A stretch of 24,539 nucleotides of DNA from a virus: positions 1-24,539 of IMG/VR virus record IMGVR_UViG_3300028416_000081; one strand, written 5' to 3'. Shown piece after piece: positions 8,973 to 17,357 of the stretch. The notes below the pieces were generated by a model, which worked only from the letters and a program-made list of their open reading frames with translations, had not been told where the DNA came from and searched no databases. Each line of letters begins with the position of its first letter. Position 1 is the stretch's first letter. Made by a program: the position numbers and the translations under genes.

Positions 8973-10226
8973 ATGGCAACATTTAGTCAAAATGACATTA
9001 ACTTAATGTTCTTAGGTGCGGCAGCTACTAAAACAACTGGAGGGATTGACTCTCTTAACGTTGGAGAAATAGGGCTTTTCACACCAGGTGGAACAAGACT
9101 TACAGAATCAAGTGCAGCTACTGCGGATGAATTTGTAATTGTAACAAAATATAGCGCAACTGCAGACCCTTTGGTTTCTGGTGCTATTAAGAAAGCTAAC
9201 ATTAAAAAAGCTAACGTAAAAGCTCATGAAGCTGCAACTCAGCAGTCTGATTTTATTGGGTTTAACGGTACTTCAGGAGCTATTGAGGTTGTTGCTGATA
9301 ATTTTTACAATGTAAGAATTAACTTAGCTCAGCACTGCACTTCTAACAAAGGAGGAATGGAAGTAAAGCATGGAAGTTATACTTCTGATGTAACTGCTAC
9401 TCAATCTGAGATTGCTGCAGGTTTACATTCTAGCTTAGTAAATAACTTCATTAAAGATGCTGACCAAGTAATTAAATTTGAGCGTCTTAACTCTCACGCA
9501 GGTGTTGCTTTAGGAACTGCTGTAGGTCCAGTTAACTTTGTAAAAGGTTCTAAATACATCAAAGCTGATGATATTGATGACGCTACTACAAATGCTGCTT
9601 TAGCTGTTGGTGGATACTTAAGAGTAGGTACTGCTGTAACTGATCCAGTATACAAAATTGTTGCTATTGATGCCGCAAATGATATTGCTGAATTAGATGT
9701 TGCTTACCAAGGAGCTACTGCTGAAATTGCTGACACTGCTTTAGAAAGTATTTCTGCTGCAAATGAAGTTGGTACTGATTGGGGTATTAAAGCTGAAGGT
9801 CAAGAATTAAAATTTGTTGTAGGAAAATTACACAACAACGTTGTTTCTTACACTTTAGGATTAGAAAACTTTGGAGCTACTGCTTTAACTAATGCTGCTG
9901 CTGCTTCTATTGGATCTGGATCTGAAAGATATGCAAAAGAATTAGAATGGTTCTTACAAGGAAATGAAGGTAACTATTTCAGAATGGGTGAACCTCATAT
10001 CTTTGATGCAAGAGCAACTGCTAACGGTGGTTATGATATGATTACTCTTACTTATGAAGAAGTATATACAGGGTCTATCACTGCAGGACCAATCAGAAAA
10101 GTATTTACTGTACTTGTTCCTGAAACTGCACCTAACTATGCTATCGCTGGTACATCTGATGATATTACTGACGTATTAGAAGTGCTGGTTTATGGATCAG
10201 CAAACGGTAACTTAGCTGTATCATAG
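8973..10226 (+). CDS. Putative major virion structural protein (tail-tube or capsid-auxiliary type)
   Basis: The exact role is not recognised. The 417-aa protein is Ala/Gly/Thr-rich and predicted to be mostly beta. Outer segments (about 1-170 and 265-417) enclose an insert at about 185-255 with GYLRVGTAVTDPVYKI and LDVAYQG, resembling a small beta-barrel or Ig-type insertion seen in some tail-tube and sheath proteins. A short lysine-rich repeat, AIKKANIKKANVK, lies at 71-83. Leucine is written mainly as TTA and alanine as GCT in the central part, and a strong terminator follows directly; both fit abundant expression. Its place after the connector fits a tail tube, but a head decoration protein is also possible. 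Confidence 0.55.
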   Translation: MATFSQNDINLMFLGAAATKTTGGIDSLNVGEIGLFTPGGTRLTESSAATADEFVIVTKYSATADPLVSGAIKKANIKKANVKAHEAATQQSDFIGFNGTSGAIEVVADNFYNVRINLAQHCTSNKGGMEVKHGSYTSDVTATQSEIAAGLHSSLVNNFIKDADQVIKFERLNSHAGVALGTAVGPVNFVKGSKYIKADDIDDATTNAALAVGGYLRVGTAVTDPVYKIVAIDAANDIAELDVAYQGATAEIADTALESISAANEVGTDWGIKAEGQELKFVVGKLHNNVVSYTLGLENFGATALTNAAAASIGSGSERYAKELEWFLQGNEGNYFRMGEPHIFDARATANGGYDMITLTYEEVYTGSITAGPIRKVFTVLVPETAPNYAIAGTSDDITDVLEVLVYGSANGNLAVS

Positions 10227-10261
10227 TAGAAAAGAAAATCTTTTCACTTTTCAATAAATCT

Positions 10262-10302
10262 AAAAAGGGAAAGAGGATTAAATATTCTCTCTCCCTTTTT
10301 TT
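10262..10302 (+). terminator. Intrinsic terminator
   Basis: AAAAAGGGA (10262-10270) pairs with TCCCTTTTT (10292-10300). After one mismatch, AGAG pairs with CTCT, giving a long stem closed by an AT-rich loop. The 3' arm ends in seven T residues. It sits 36 bases after the stop of the 417-aa gene and 17 bases before the next ATG. Confidence 0.85.
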
Positions 10303-10318
10303 GTAAACTAAAATTAAA

Positions 10319-10882
10319 ATGGCGTTAGATTTAAACCTATCAGTATGTAATAGCTCTAATTGTGCTTCAGTTACTATAACTGACACAACAGGGCTTTATG
10401 ATGCTGCAAATAATACAGGAGGTTACGGAACTCCTAATGCTAATGCAAATGATGCAACTGCAGCCACAATAGTTATAACCTATCAAGACGGCTCTAGCAA
10501 TACTACAGATGTATTAAGTCAGATGCCTAGCACCCAAACAGAAGATAGTTTTTCTTTTTCAGAAATAACTTTGCCGTCAACTTTAGATGGAGAATATTCT
10601 GTAAAATACACGGTAACAAACCCTAATGGAACATATACTGAGGATGTATGCTTAATACTTACTTGTAATGCTAGGTGTTGTATTGATAAGATGTGGGCAA
10701 AAGCAGCAGAGGAAGCTTCTTATGATTGTGGATGTGATAGCTATATGAAGAAAGCAATGCAGGCGGAGGGAATGCTTAAGTCTTTAAAAAACTCTGCAAT
10801 ATTCAGTAATGAGGTAGCAAGAGATAAGATGCTTGCAACTATTCAAAGGCTGTGTAAAATGGAAAATTGTAATTGTAAATAA
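10319..10882 (+). CDS. Cys-rich tail-associated protein
   Basis: The function is unknown. The 187-aa product has two parts. Residues 1-115 are predicted beta-sandwich, with an N-terminal SVTITDTTGLYDAANNTGGYG stretch followed by Thr-rich strands, like other phage structural proteins I associate with Bacteroidetes phages. Residues 110-187 are helical and cysteine-rich. The whole protein has eleven cysteines: C10, C15, C111, C116, C120, C121, C137, C139, C179, C184 and C186. The pairs and CxC motifs could bind zinc or form disulfides. It is the first gene after the terminator and opens the fibre cluster, so it may anchor or organise fibres. The start follows an A-rich leader. Confidence 0.6.
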   Translation: MALDLNLSVCNSSNCASVTITDTTGLYDAANNTGGYGTPNANANDATAATIVITYQDGSSNTTDVLSQMPSTQTEDSFSFSEITLPSTLDGEYSVKYTVTNPNGTYTEDVCLILTCNARCCIDKMWAKAAEEASYDCGCDSYMKKAMQAEGMLKSLKNSAIFSNEVARDKMLATIQRLCKMENCNCK

Positions 10883-10900
10883 TATAAAAAAAATAATAAC

Positions 10901-11980
10901 ATGGCAAATTGCGGAAATTGCAATGACGATGAAATAATTGTTTTACCAGCAGGAAAACAAGGTGATCAAGGTATTCAAGGTGTTGCAGGAAATAATGGCG
11001 CAGACGGCTCTAATGGAGCTACATGGTTTACTGGCACAACTGGCCCTCACGTTAGTATTGGTAATGATGGAGATTTTTATCTAGACTCTACAACGGGAGC
11101 TATATATAACAAAACTTCTGGAACATGGGGTGCAGCAATAATAACTGTAACTGGAGTTGCAGGATTGGCTGGAGCTGATGGATCCTCATTTCTCACTGGG
11201 GCTGGAGTTCCGGGTGCTGGATTGGGAAATAATGGAGATACATATGTAAATCTTGGATCTTCTCTACTTGACCTATATACAAAATCTGGAGGCGCGTGGA
11301 CAGCTACAGGGCTCACTCTAAAAGGTGCTACTGGATCTGCAGGTTCTAATGGTACAAATGGAGCCAACGGGACTAACGGAACTAATGGTACTGACGGAAC
11401 AAAGCTGATACAAGGCTCAGGGGTTCCTGCTTCAGGGCTAGGGGAAGATGGTGATACGTATATAGACAATGCAAACAACAACATGTACCTTAAGGTCACG
11501 GGATCTTGGACTTTAACTGGAAATATTGGAACAGGAAGCATACCTGCAGGACAGGAGCATTTATTTAATGCAAAAAGCATTGTAAGTCAATACTTGTCTG
11601 ATTCAGATACAGCCACTTTAGAATTTTCTGATGATGCAAACTCTCCTCACTTTGATTACGGAAGTAATTTTATAACAAGCACTTGGACTTCTCCAGGAGC
11701 TTTGACAGGAGTAAAAATTGGAATAGTCTTGAATGTAGAGCTAGTAACAAATGGAACCGGAGCTCCAGGAACAATAACTGCAAGAATAAGAAAAAACGGA
11801 GGTGTTATTGAGACGTTAACAGGATCTTTAAACACTGCAGGAGATATTATAACCTTGCAAGGAGAAACTTCTGCAACAACGTTTGCAGCTTCAGATATAG
11901 TTATTTGCGAGCTCCAGGCAGCAGCAGGTGCTACATTTCAAATAAAAACATTACCAGGATCTATATTCTATAACGTATAA
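10901..11980 (+). CDS. Collagen-like tail fibre with C1q-like head
   Basis: It is probably a trimeric fibre. The N-terminus has a CGNC motif (4-7) and VLPAGKQGDQG, shared with the next protein and probably a virion-attachment segment. Three Gly-x-y tracts, about 18-42, 85-95 and 142-168 (the last rich in GTNGTNG), alternate with three copies of a roughly 40-residue unit at about 41-80, 96-141 and 168-210. That unit has the pattern GxxGDxYxD followed by a Y-K-G-W core. The C-terminal 215-359 region is a beta-rich C1q/TNF-like jelly roll (SIVSQYLSDSDTATLEF to the end), a common trimerising and ligand-binding head. Position and composition support a receptor-binding fibre; the ligand is unknown. 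Confidence 0.75.
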   Translation: MANCGNCNDDEIIVLPAGKQGDQGIQGVAGNNGADGSNGATWFTGTTGPHVSIGNDGDFYLDSTTGAIYNKTSGTWGAAIITVTGVAGLAGADGSSFLTGAGVPGAGLGNNGDTYVNLGSSLLDLYTKSGGAWTATGLTLKGATGSAGSNGTNGANGTNGTNGTDGTKLIQGSGVPASGLGEDGDTYIDNANNNMYLKVTGSWTLTGNIGTGSIPAGQEHLFNAKSIVSQYLSDSDTATLEFSDDANSPHFDYGSNFITSTWTSPGALTGVKIGIVLNVELVTNGTGAPGTITARIRKNGGVIETLTGSLNTAGDIITLQGETSATTFAASDIVICELQAAAGATFQIKTLPGSIFYNV

Positions 11981-11991
11981 AAATAAAAAAT

Positions 11992-12450
11992 ATGAGTTGC
12001 AAAACATGTACAACAACAGTAGTGCTTCCTAAAGGTGATGCAGGAGTGGCTGCTGAAGGATGGAAATGTATAAAATATAATGAGTCTGAAGGTGGAGATT
12101 CTGTGATAGCACAAGGAGAAACAACTTTAACACAAATGTCAACAACAGCATTGGCTTCAAAGATGCATCAAGTACATTCAACAATGTCTTTAAATATTCT
12201 TGGAGATGGTTCCCTTAATACAATAATGAGAGTATATGTAGGCTCTACTGAAGTTAAAAGAGTCAACAATAGATTTGGAAGTGATGTAGAATCTACAACA
12301 AGAGAGCTTCCAATGTTTTGGAGAGGAAGTGTTAATAAAGATGAAGTAATATCCTTAACATTTGAAGCTACAACTGTTAATGGAATTTCTGATGTAGAGA
12401 TACAGGATCATTCAATACTTGTTAACCAAGAGTCTGAAGATGCTAGCTAA
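11992..12450 (+). CDS. Small tail fibre with shared CxxC N-terminus
   Basis: The 152-aa protein begins with CKTC (3-6), then VVLPKGDAG, matching the N-terminus of the collagen-like fibre before it, so both may attach at the same virion site. A single short Gly-rich spacer replaces the long collagen tracts. Residues of about 25-148 form a predicted beta-sandwich, with STMSLNILGDGSLNTIMRVYVG and a closing VEIQDHSILVN, resembling a C1q-like head. It is 11 bases downstream of the previous stop, with leader AAAATAAAAAAT. It could be a second receptor-binding protein or a cap on the longer fibre. Confidence 0.6.
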   Translation: MSCKTCTTTVVLPKGDAGVAAEGWKCIKYNESEGGDSVIAQGETTLTQMSTTALASKMHQVHSTMSLNILGDGSLNTIMRVYVGSTEVKRVNNRFGSDVESTTRELPMFWRGSVNKDEVISLTFEATTVNGISDVEIQDHSILVNQESEDAS

Positions 12451-12460
12451 AAAACAATAA

Positions 12461-13045
12461 ATGAAAACATTACTTGAAAAAAGAGCAACAATAATGGCTC
12501 TACAATACAAGCATAGCGAGTTTAGTAATACTCTCGCTACTGCTTTATCTAACGGAACATGTGCTGAATGTATGCTAGACAAAAATGCTGCAATACTAAT
12601 GGCTATAGACGCTGTAAAAAGGTATCAGGTTTTTGATGCAAACACTCAGGATGTAGTAAAGGTTACTGCAACAAGAAACCTTCCAGGAAGTGTGACTATC
12701 TTGCTTGAGGAAAACTCTACTTCAATAGTAAAATATTCTGGAGACGGTACAGGAAGTGATGTTGTAGAGACATTTAAAAGCGCTGTAGATTCTGGAACTA
12801 ATTACCATACTTTAATTGACGGTAATTGCTTATACATATATACTCTTGAAGGAGAAAGTTCTATGGGAACTATTACTGCTCCTGTAATTCAGATTGGAGA
12901 TGATGTGCTAGCTACTACAGAAGTAGATAATGCCTACATAAGCATTGAGGATTTAATAGATATAGATAGCTTTAATTGCCTTACAGAAGAACAGCTTTGT
13001 AATATTATATCTTACGCAAAAAAGTTTTTAAACAAAATAACTTAG
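12461..13045 (+). CDS. Hypothetical protein in the fibre cluster
   Basis: I do not recognise this 194-aa protein. The N-terminal 50 residues are helical and include CAEC (34-37). The middle, about 58-140, is predicted beta-rich, with repeated Thr/Ser/Gly strands. The C-terminal 30 residues form a helix with two cysteines in NCLTEEQLCNII. An alternative start at codon 12 (ATG in RATIMAL) would give a 183-aa product; the first ATG is preferred because it follows an A-rich leader directly. The helix-beta-helix layout and the shared CxxC feature suggest a structural partner of the neighbouring fibres. Confidence 0.5.
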   Translation: MKTLLEKRATIMALQYKHSEFSNTLATALSNGTCAECMLDKNAAILMAIDAVKRYQVFDANTQDVVKVTATRNLPGSVTILLEENSTSIVKYSGDGTGSDVVETFKSAVDSGTNYHTLIDGNCLYIYTLEGESSMGTITAPVIQIGDDVLATTEVDNAYISIEDLIDIDSFNCLTEEQLCNIISYAKKFLNKIT

Positions 13046-13049
13046 AAAA

Positions 13050-13343
13050 ATGAATGATAACAAAAATTTAGAAAGAAAAGTGCAAATGTTGCTAGATAAA
13101 TCTCTAGTAGACAGCAAGCCTTTAGTGATAACTGATACAGCAGTAAATGTTGGTATTGACGGATATGCAGTGTACGCAATGACAGATACAGTATTCACAA
13201 CTTTAGATAATGGGACAACAGGAAATTCTTTAGTAGGCCCAACCTTACCTGCAGGACATGTTTGGTTTATACCAATCTTAGGGTCTGTAGAATTAGCAAG
13301 CGGCTCAGTTATAATATATCAAAACAACATATTAGGAAATTAG
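13050..13343 (+). CDS. Small beta-rich fibre or decoration protein
   Basis: The 97-aa product has a charged N-terminal helix of about 20 residues, then beta strands with VYAMTDTVFTTLDNGTTGNS, LPAGHVWFIPILGS and LASGSVIIYQN. This Thr/Gly-rich pattern ending in an SG-x-VIxY strand is one I associate with small phage fibre or spike accessory proteins. It starts 4 bases after the preceding stop, which points to co-translation. No catalytic motif is present. Function is not established. Confidence 0.5.
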   Translation: MNDNKNLERKVQMLLDKSLVDSKPLVITDTAVNVGIDGYAVYAMTDTVFTTLDNGTTGNSLVGPTLPAGHVWFIPILGSVELASGSVIIYQNNILGN

Positions 13344-13359
13344 TAATAAAAAATAAATT

Positions 13360-14100
13360 ATGTTATCATTAGGCTTAGGACTAGGTATTAATAAGTTTTC
13401 AGGGTTTTTAGGAAATGTTATAAAAAATTTCACTATAGATAAATCGTTTTTACTTGACGGTGTAGATGAAAATTTCACTGTTAACAGTGGGCTTGACACT
13501 ACTATAATGTCAGGAAGTAATTCTTGGTCTATTAGCGTTATGATGAAATACACAGGGTTCATCAATTTATTTGGTGATGGTGACTCAGCAACAGCATCTG
13601 ACCCTACTACAAAATCCTTTGCAATACTCATAAATGGTGGTGGGGTTCAAGTATATTATAATACGTTTAGTGGTATTTGTGCAACTAGCGGAGGTGTTAT
13701 AAGTACTAGCGGGTGGTCTTTTATTACATTTAACTATGACAAATCATTAAGCTCTAATAGAGGTCAAATATTTGTTAATGGTTCGCAAATTAACGTACCT
13801 ACAAATACTTTACCAGCTACGGAATTAGATTCTACTGGAGTGTACAAGTTCTTTTCTCAATTTAACTCAGCAGCGTTATTTGATAGAGTGTTAACATTGG
13901 CAGAGCATCAAGATTACTATAACAACGGAGAGCCTAAAGACCCACAGGCACTATTTGGTAGTAGCTGTAAACTGTTTTTAAATCCGGACAATAGTGGCAA
14001 CACTGCACCGTTTACAATCACAGATTCCGTTAACGGCTTATCTGCGACTTCTGTAAATATGGAAGATAGCGATAAAACAACAGACAGCCCTTATAGTTAA
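13360..14100 (+). CDS. LamG-like (concanavalin-type) adhesin
   Basis: The 246-aa protein has an N-terminal MLSLGLGLG motif, shared in form with the 227-aa protein encoded two genes downstream, then a LamG/concanavalin-like domain at about 28-190. Signs of the domain are SFLLDGVDENFTV at the start, SWSISVMMK, GWSFITFNYDK, GQIFVNG, and the closing FDRVLTLAEHQDYYNNGEP, the usual end strand and helix of Laminin_G_3-type folds. Such domains bind glycans in phage fibres, so this is a candidate receptor-binding protein. The last 55 residues are Ser/Asn/Asp-rich and of unknown role. The start follows AATAAAAAATAAATT. Confidence 0.68.
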   Translation: MLSLGLGLGINKFSGFLGNVIKNFTIDKSFLLDGVDENFTVNSGLDTTIMSGSNSWSISVMMKYTGFINLFGDGDSATASDPTTKSFAILINGGGVQVYYNTFSGICATSGGVISTSGWSFITFNYDKSLSSNRGQIFVNGSQINVPTNTLPATELDSTGVYKFFSQFNSAALFDRVLTLAEHQDYYNNGEPKDPQALFGSSCKLFLNPDNSGNTAPFTITDSVNGLSATSVNMEDSDKTTDSPYS

Positions 14101-14118
14101 TTACAAAAATAAATAGAT

Positions 14119-14340
14119 ATGAACAACATTTATTACATTATTCCAGCAGAAGATATTGAGATTCTACAATACAACAACATAATAGAGTTTCCTGATACTG
14201 CACTATGGAGCTTAGACAGAAGTAAATTTGTATGCAAAACAGAGGTGGGTTCTGAGCCTTTAGCTGAATACACAAATTACACAAGAGAAGAAATTAAATT
14301 AGAAATACAGGGGGCTGAGTGGTCTCCTGAAGAATTGTAA
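14119..14340 (+). CDS. Small hypothetical protein between adhesin genes
   Basis: The 73-aa product is acidic, has no membrane segment and no recognisable motif. It has the look of a compact alpha/beta protein: strands in NIYYIIPAEDIEIL and FVCKTEVG, then a charged C-terminal helix. Short genes beside fibre genes are sometimes fibre chaperones or caps, but nothing here proves it. The A-rich leader and tight spacing (18 bases behind, 23 ahead) support it as a real gene. Confidence 0.5.
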   Translation: MNNIYYIIPAEDIEILQYNNIIEFPDTALWSLDRSKFVCKTEVGSEPLAEYTNYTREEIKLEIQGAEWSPEEL

Positions 14341-14363
14341 TAATTATAATTAAAAAAATAAAT

Positions 14364-15047
14364 ATGCTTGGATTAGGAGTAGGAACAACTTTTGGAGGAG
14401 GGGGTGGAGATAATAGAGCAGGGATACAATATAAAAGACCCGTAGATACTTTAGTTACAACATCTTACGCGATATATGATGACGGCTGGCAGCGTGCTAA
14501 TGGTAAGTACAACTATCCTAGACCGGCAAACCCTTTATATTCTCAGGAGCTAGACGTTGCTACAGACCCGACAGGTAATACACTATTGCACGATAATGCC
14601 TTTGGTAACAAAATAAGGTTTACTGATGAATCCGGTGTTGCTTCTTTAGATATTCAAAGAATTTATACCATTGATAACTTAACCGGCTTAGGCTATTACG
14701 TTACTGCTAATGCTAATAACAAAGGAACTTGGGCAGATACTTTTGGAGTGGGTGGATTACTTGAACAAAGAAATGCAGATAATTTGGCAGGGTATAATGA
14801 TTACTTTTGCGCTAATCATCATATGTTAGACACTTTAATAAATTATCAAGGTTTAGCAACTGCAAACCCTATATTATTGCCTTATCGTAGGTTATATAAA
14901 GACCACATAGCAAGTTCAAACATTAGACCGAACACAACAACCGGAACACCAATGACTAGGTTTTATCTTAATTGGCAAGTTGGTATTTGGTATGCAGGTA
15001 TTTTAACAGCGTCAAGGCACATGTTAATGACTAGAATACATTTTTAA
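14364..15047 (+). CDS. Putative adhesin with Gly-rich N-terminus
   Basis: The 227-aa protein starts with MLGLGVGTTFGGGGG, comparable with MLSLGLGLG in the LamG protein encoded two genes upstream, and this may be a common attachment peptide. The rest, about 16-227, is rich in Asn, Tyr, Leu and Gly and has two aromatic clusters, GYNDYFCANHHMLD (about 151-164) and FYLNWQVGIWYAG. I do not recognise a fold. The layout, anchor-like N-terminus plus a separate globular part, fits a receptor-binding protein. Codon use looks slightly different from flanking genes (GGCTGGCAGCG near 14484), which may reflect exchange. Confidence 0.5.
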   Translation: MLGLGVGTTFGGGGGDNRAGIQYKRPVDTLVTTSYAIYDDGWQRANGKYNYPRPANPLYSQELDVATDPTGNTLLHDNAFGNKIRFTDESGVASLDIQRIYTIDNLTGLGYYVTANANNKGTWADTFGVGGLLEQRNADNLAGYNDYFCANHHMLDTLINYQGLATANPILLPYRRLYKDHIASSNIRPNTTTGTPMTRFYLNWQVGIWYAGILTASRHMLMTRIHF

Positions 15048-15058
15048 AAATATAAATT

Positions 15059-15370
15059 ATGATAACAATAGAAGAAGGATTAATCCTAAATAATCCAACA
15101 GCAAAAATTACTGCAATAACATATGTGCAGGATAGCAATTTAATAAGTGTACAGATACTCTTTAAAGAAGAAGGTAGTGTATTTGACCACTCTAGAGAAT
15201 ACATCTTTGAAAATGAAACGGGTGAAGATATGGTTTATGCTGATGTATTAGAATTAGTTAAAAGTCACGAAATTATAGGAGTTTTATTTGGAGGAGAAGC
15301 TCAAAGTTCTAGTCAAGGAATAATTTCCTCTACTGTAAACGCAATTAAAAACATATTCACTTCAAATTAA
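15059..15370 (+). CDS. Small hypothetical protein
   Basis: The 103-aa product is acidic and predicted alpha/beta, with strands around ITAITYVQ and LISVQILFKEE, a helix near DVLELVKSHE, and a Ser/Gln/Gly-rich tail (QSSSQG) ending in an amphipathic segment VNAIKNIF. The tail could insert into an oligomer or contact a membrane, but this is speculative. It lies 11 bases after and 10 bases before its neighbours. No named family is recognised. Confidence 0.5.
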   Translation: MITIEEGLILNNPTAKITAITYVQDSNLISVQILFKEEGSVFDHSREYIFENETGEDMVYADVLELVKSHEIIGVLFGGEAQSSSQGIISSTVNAIKNIFTSN

Positions 15371-15380
15371 AAAATAAAAT

Positions 15381-16529
15381 ATGAGTGCAAATGGAATAAA
15401 TCCAGCTAAAATTAAAAGAGTAGAAAGTCCTGTAAGTGAAAACTTAAGAATGATTGTAATAACTCCTGAAGGAAAAATGCAATCCGTACCTAAAAATGCA
15501 ATTTTAGAAGGTGAGAATAACGAAACTATTACAGAGTCACAATCTGCAAACAACATTACTATGTTGGCAGAAGGTAACAATGATTTTGTTATCACGGCCT
15601 CATGTATCCCTAAATGCACCTCTATAGGTCCTGTTGTACATGGAGAACCTTTTCAATGGTCTTTTCTGTTTAATAACACAGACCACGGGACTAGCTTCTT
15701 TACAAGTGTAAACGGAAATTCAAGCACAACAAACTTAGATGTAAACTACCCTATAGTTAAAAGCGTACTTCACTTTAGTATAAATAATGATGAATCTACA
15801 CAAGCTGTAGGAACATCTATAGGAGCAACAGTAGGAGTCTCTACAGCGCAATGCAATGCTTCAAGGTCTGTATCATCAACAGGATTTAGGATTTTTGGTA
15901 ATGGCACAACATGGACAGCTAACGGACCTCAAGCAAATGCTTTTTCTGTGCATTCACTGGTTTCGGGAAAAACCACACTAGCTAACACAGCTAACACTAA
16001 CTCTGTAGACTATAGAGAAGTTCAGATGACTTACGTAGGTAACAACAATTACAGAATTAAAAGGTTTTGGAGTGGTTTAGCAGGTAACGCTGTGGCTTTT
16101 CAATTAGTAGATAACACTACGAATGCAGTAGTAACAACAGCACCTACATCTGATGACGTTGTTGTAGTATCAAATTATGGTACTTACAGGACTAGTATTA
16201 ATTTGTATCGGTGGGTACTTACAGGGCAGTTTACCAACACTTTTTTAGAAAACAATAATTTTTGGGTGCACGGTATGTTTGAATTGTGGATGAAAGCATT
16301 CTCCGTTACTGATACTACTTCTTTGCTACGTTGGCAAGAAAAGTCAGGAGTTACAACATACAAGCTTTATAGGGATACGCAAGAAGATTTAAGCTCTAAA
16401 CAACTTATTTATTCAGGTTCATTGCTGGAGTTTAAAGACTCTGGATTGTCTTCTGACACTAAATACTACTACGAGTTAGAAGATCAAACAAACACAGAGG
16501 TAACAAGGTTTAATATAATTACAAAATAA
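15381..16529 (+). CDS. Putative tail fibre with fibronectin-III-like C-terminus
   Basis: The 382-aa protein starts with an anchor-like segment, IKRVESPVSENLR (11-23), repeated in the next protein (KALKRLESPLDENAR). Residues 60-300 are predicted beta-rich with many Asn, Thr and Ser. Residues 305-378 look like a fibronectin type III domain: SLLRWQEKSGVTTYKLYRD, then SGLSSDTKYYYELED, with the expected Trp, the Y-x-Y strand and the loop. Fibronectin III domains are common spacers in phage tail proteins. It is probably a structural or receptor-binding fibre. The start follows TTAAAAAATAAAAT. Confidence 0.6.
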   Translation: MSANGINPAKIKRVESPVSENLRMIVITPEGKMQSVPKNAILEGENNETITESQSANNITMLAEGNNDFVITASCIPKCTSIGPVVHGEPFQWSFLFNNTDHGTSFFTSVNGNSSTTNLDVNYPIVKSVLHFSINNDESTQAVGTSIGATVGVSTAQCNASRSVSSTGFRIFGNGTTWTANGPQANAFSVHSLVSGKTTLANTANTNSVDYREVQMTYVGNNNYRIKRFWSGLAGNAVAFQLVDNTTNAVVTTAPTSDDVVVVSNYGTYRTSINLYRWVLTGQFTNTFLENNNFWVHGMFELWMKAFSVTDTTSLLRWQEKSGVTTYKLYRDTQEDLSSKQLIYSGSLLEFKDSGLSSDTKYYYELEDQTNTEVTRFNIITK

Positions 16530-16534
16530 TATAC

Positions 16535-17338
16535 ATGGCAGCAAACAGAAACATTAAAGCGTTAAAAAGACTAGAGTCACCTCTAGACGAAAATGCAAGA
16601 GTACCAATAATGGACTCATTAAGCAGGGAGTTTTCAGTATCAATAAAAACTCTATCAGATGAAATCCTAAAAGGAGGGTCACTATCAGGAAGTGCTTCAG
16701 GCATTGAGTTTACTGGTGGTTTTGCTGGCAAACCTTTATCCAATCAGTATGTATGGCAAAACGGTGCAGGTATTAACTACACAGCATCAGATGTAACAGC
16801 AGGAATATTCAAGACTTTTAGCTTAGATTCAGCAGTACAAGCAGCAGTTGATACACCATATTGGACAGACCCAGTACCAGCAAGTCACACAGGTAAAGGT
16901 GTGTTTGGAGGATCATATTTACCAGAAGGAGTTACAAATGTATTTGATTATACTAGTGTGGATGCAGATACTTATGAAGACGGAACAAACGTGAAAACTA
17001 TTGGTGGATTAGATTTTTCACAATTAGCGGTTGGTGATAAAGTTGAATTAAGATTTGACTTTAACGCTATACCACAAATTGCAAATACTACCTTGCAACC
17101 AGCAATATGGTATAAAAACAGAGATGCGTCTAACAATGTAACTTTTACTTTCCCACTAACAGCACAGCCAATTTTTTACGGTACTGGAACCGTAGGGAAA
17201 ACGTATTTGAACAGGATAGAAATGAGCATTTATATTGCTTCTCAAGAGGACATTAATGCTTTAGGTCACTTCTCTGTAAAAAGTGATAACCCAATTATAA
17301 TACAACCTTTAAGTACATTATTCACATTAGTAAGATAA
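16535..17338 (+). CDS. Putative tail fibre sharing the ESP anchor motif
   Basis: The 267-aa product shares the N-terminal pattern IK-x-x-x-R-x-ESP-x-x-EN-x-R (8-22) with the preceding protein and then diverges. Residues 45-100 are Gly/Ser-rich, followed by predicted beta strands with YWTDPVPASH, YEDGTNVKTIGGLDFSQL and a region LHFDF-like around 170-180. The C-terminal part, IEMSIYIASQEDINALGHFSV, ends in a beta strand SDNPIIIQPL. No named domain is recognised. It starts five bases after the previous stop. A carbohydrate-binding jelly roll is possible from strand spacing only. Confidence 0.55.
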   Translation: MAANRNIKALKRLESPLDENARVPIMDSLSREFSVSIKTLSDEILKGGSLSGSASGIEFTGGFAGKPLSNQYVWQNGAGINYTASDVTAGIFKTFSLDSAVQAAVDTPYWTDPVPASHTGKGVFGGSYLPEGVTNVFDYTSVDADTYEDGTNVKTIGGLDFSQLAVGDKVELRFDFNAIPQIANTTLQPAIWYKNRDASNNVTFTFPLTAQPIFYGTGTVGKTYLNRIEMSIYIASQEDINALGHFSVKSDNPIIIQPLSTLFTLVR

Positions 17339-17357
17339 AATATAAAAAGATAAAATT

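Noticed and set aside
10296-10303. TTTTTTTG as a promoter for the fibre cluster
   Set aside because: It lacks the TA of TAnnTTTG and is the T-run of the terminator; no -33 element precedes it.
11324-11401. Short-period DNA repeat as a possible CRISPR or microsatellite
   Set aside because: It encodes in-frame Gly-Thr-Asn collagen triplets with varied codons; there are no spacers and no cas genes.
11077-11580. Antisense frame of 167 codons, proline-rich
   Set aside because: It mirrors the Gly-rich collagen-like gene; reverse Gly codons read as Pro. It has no leader or neighbours on its strand.
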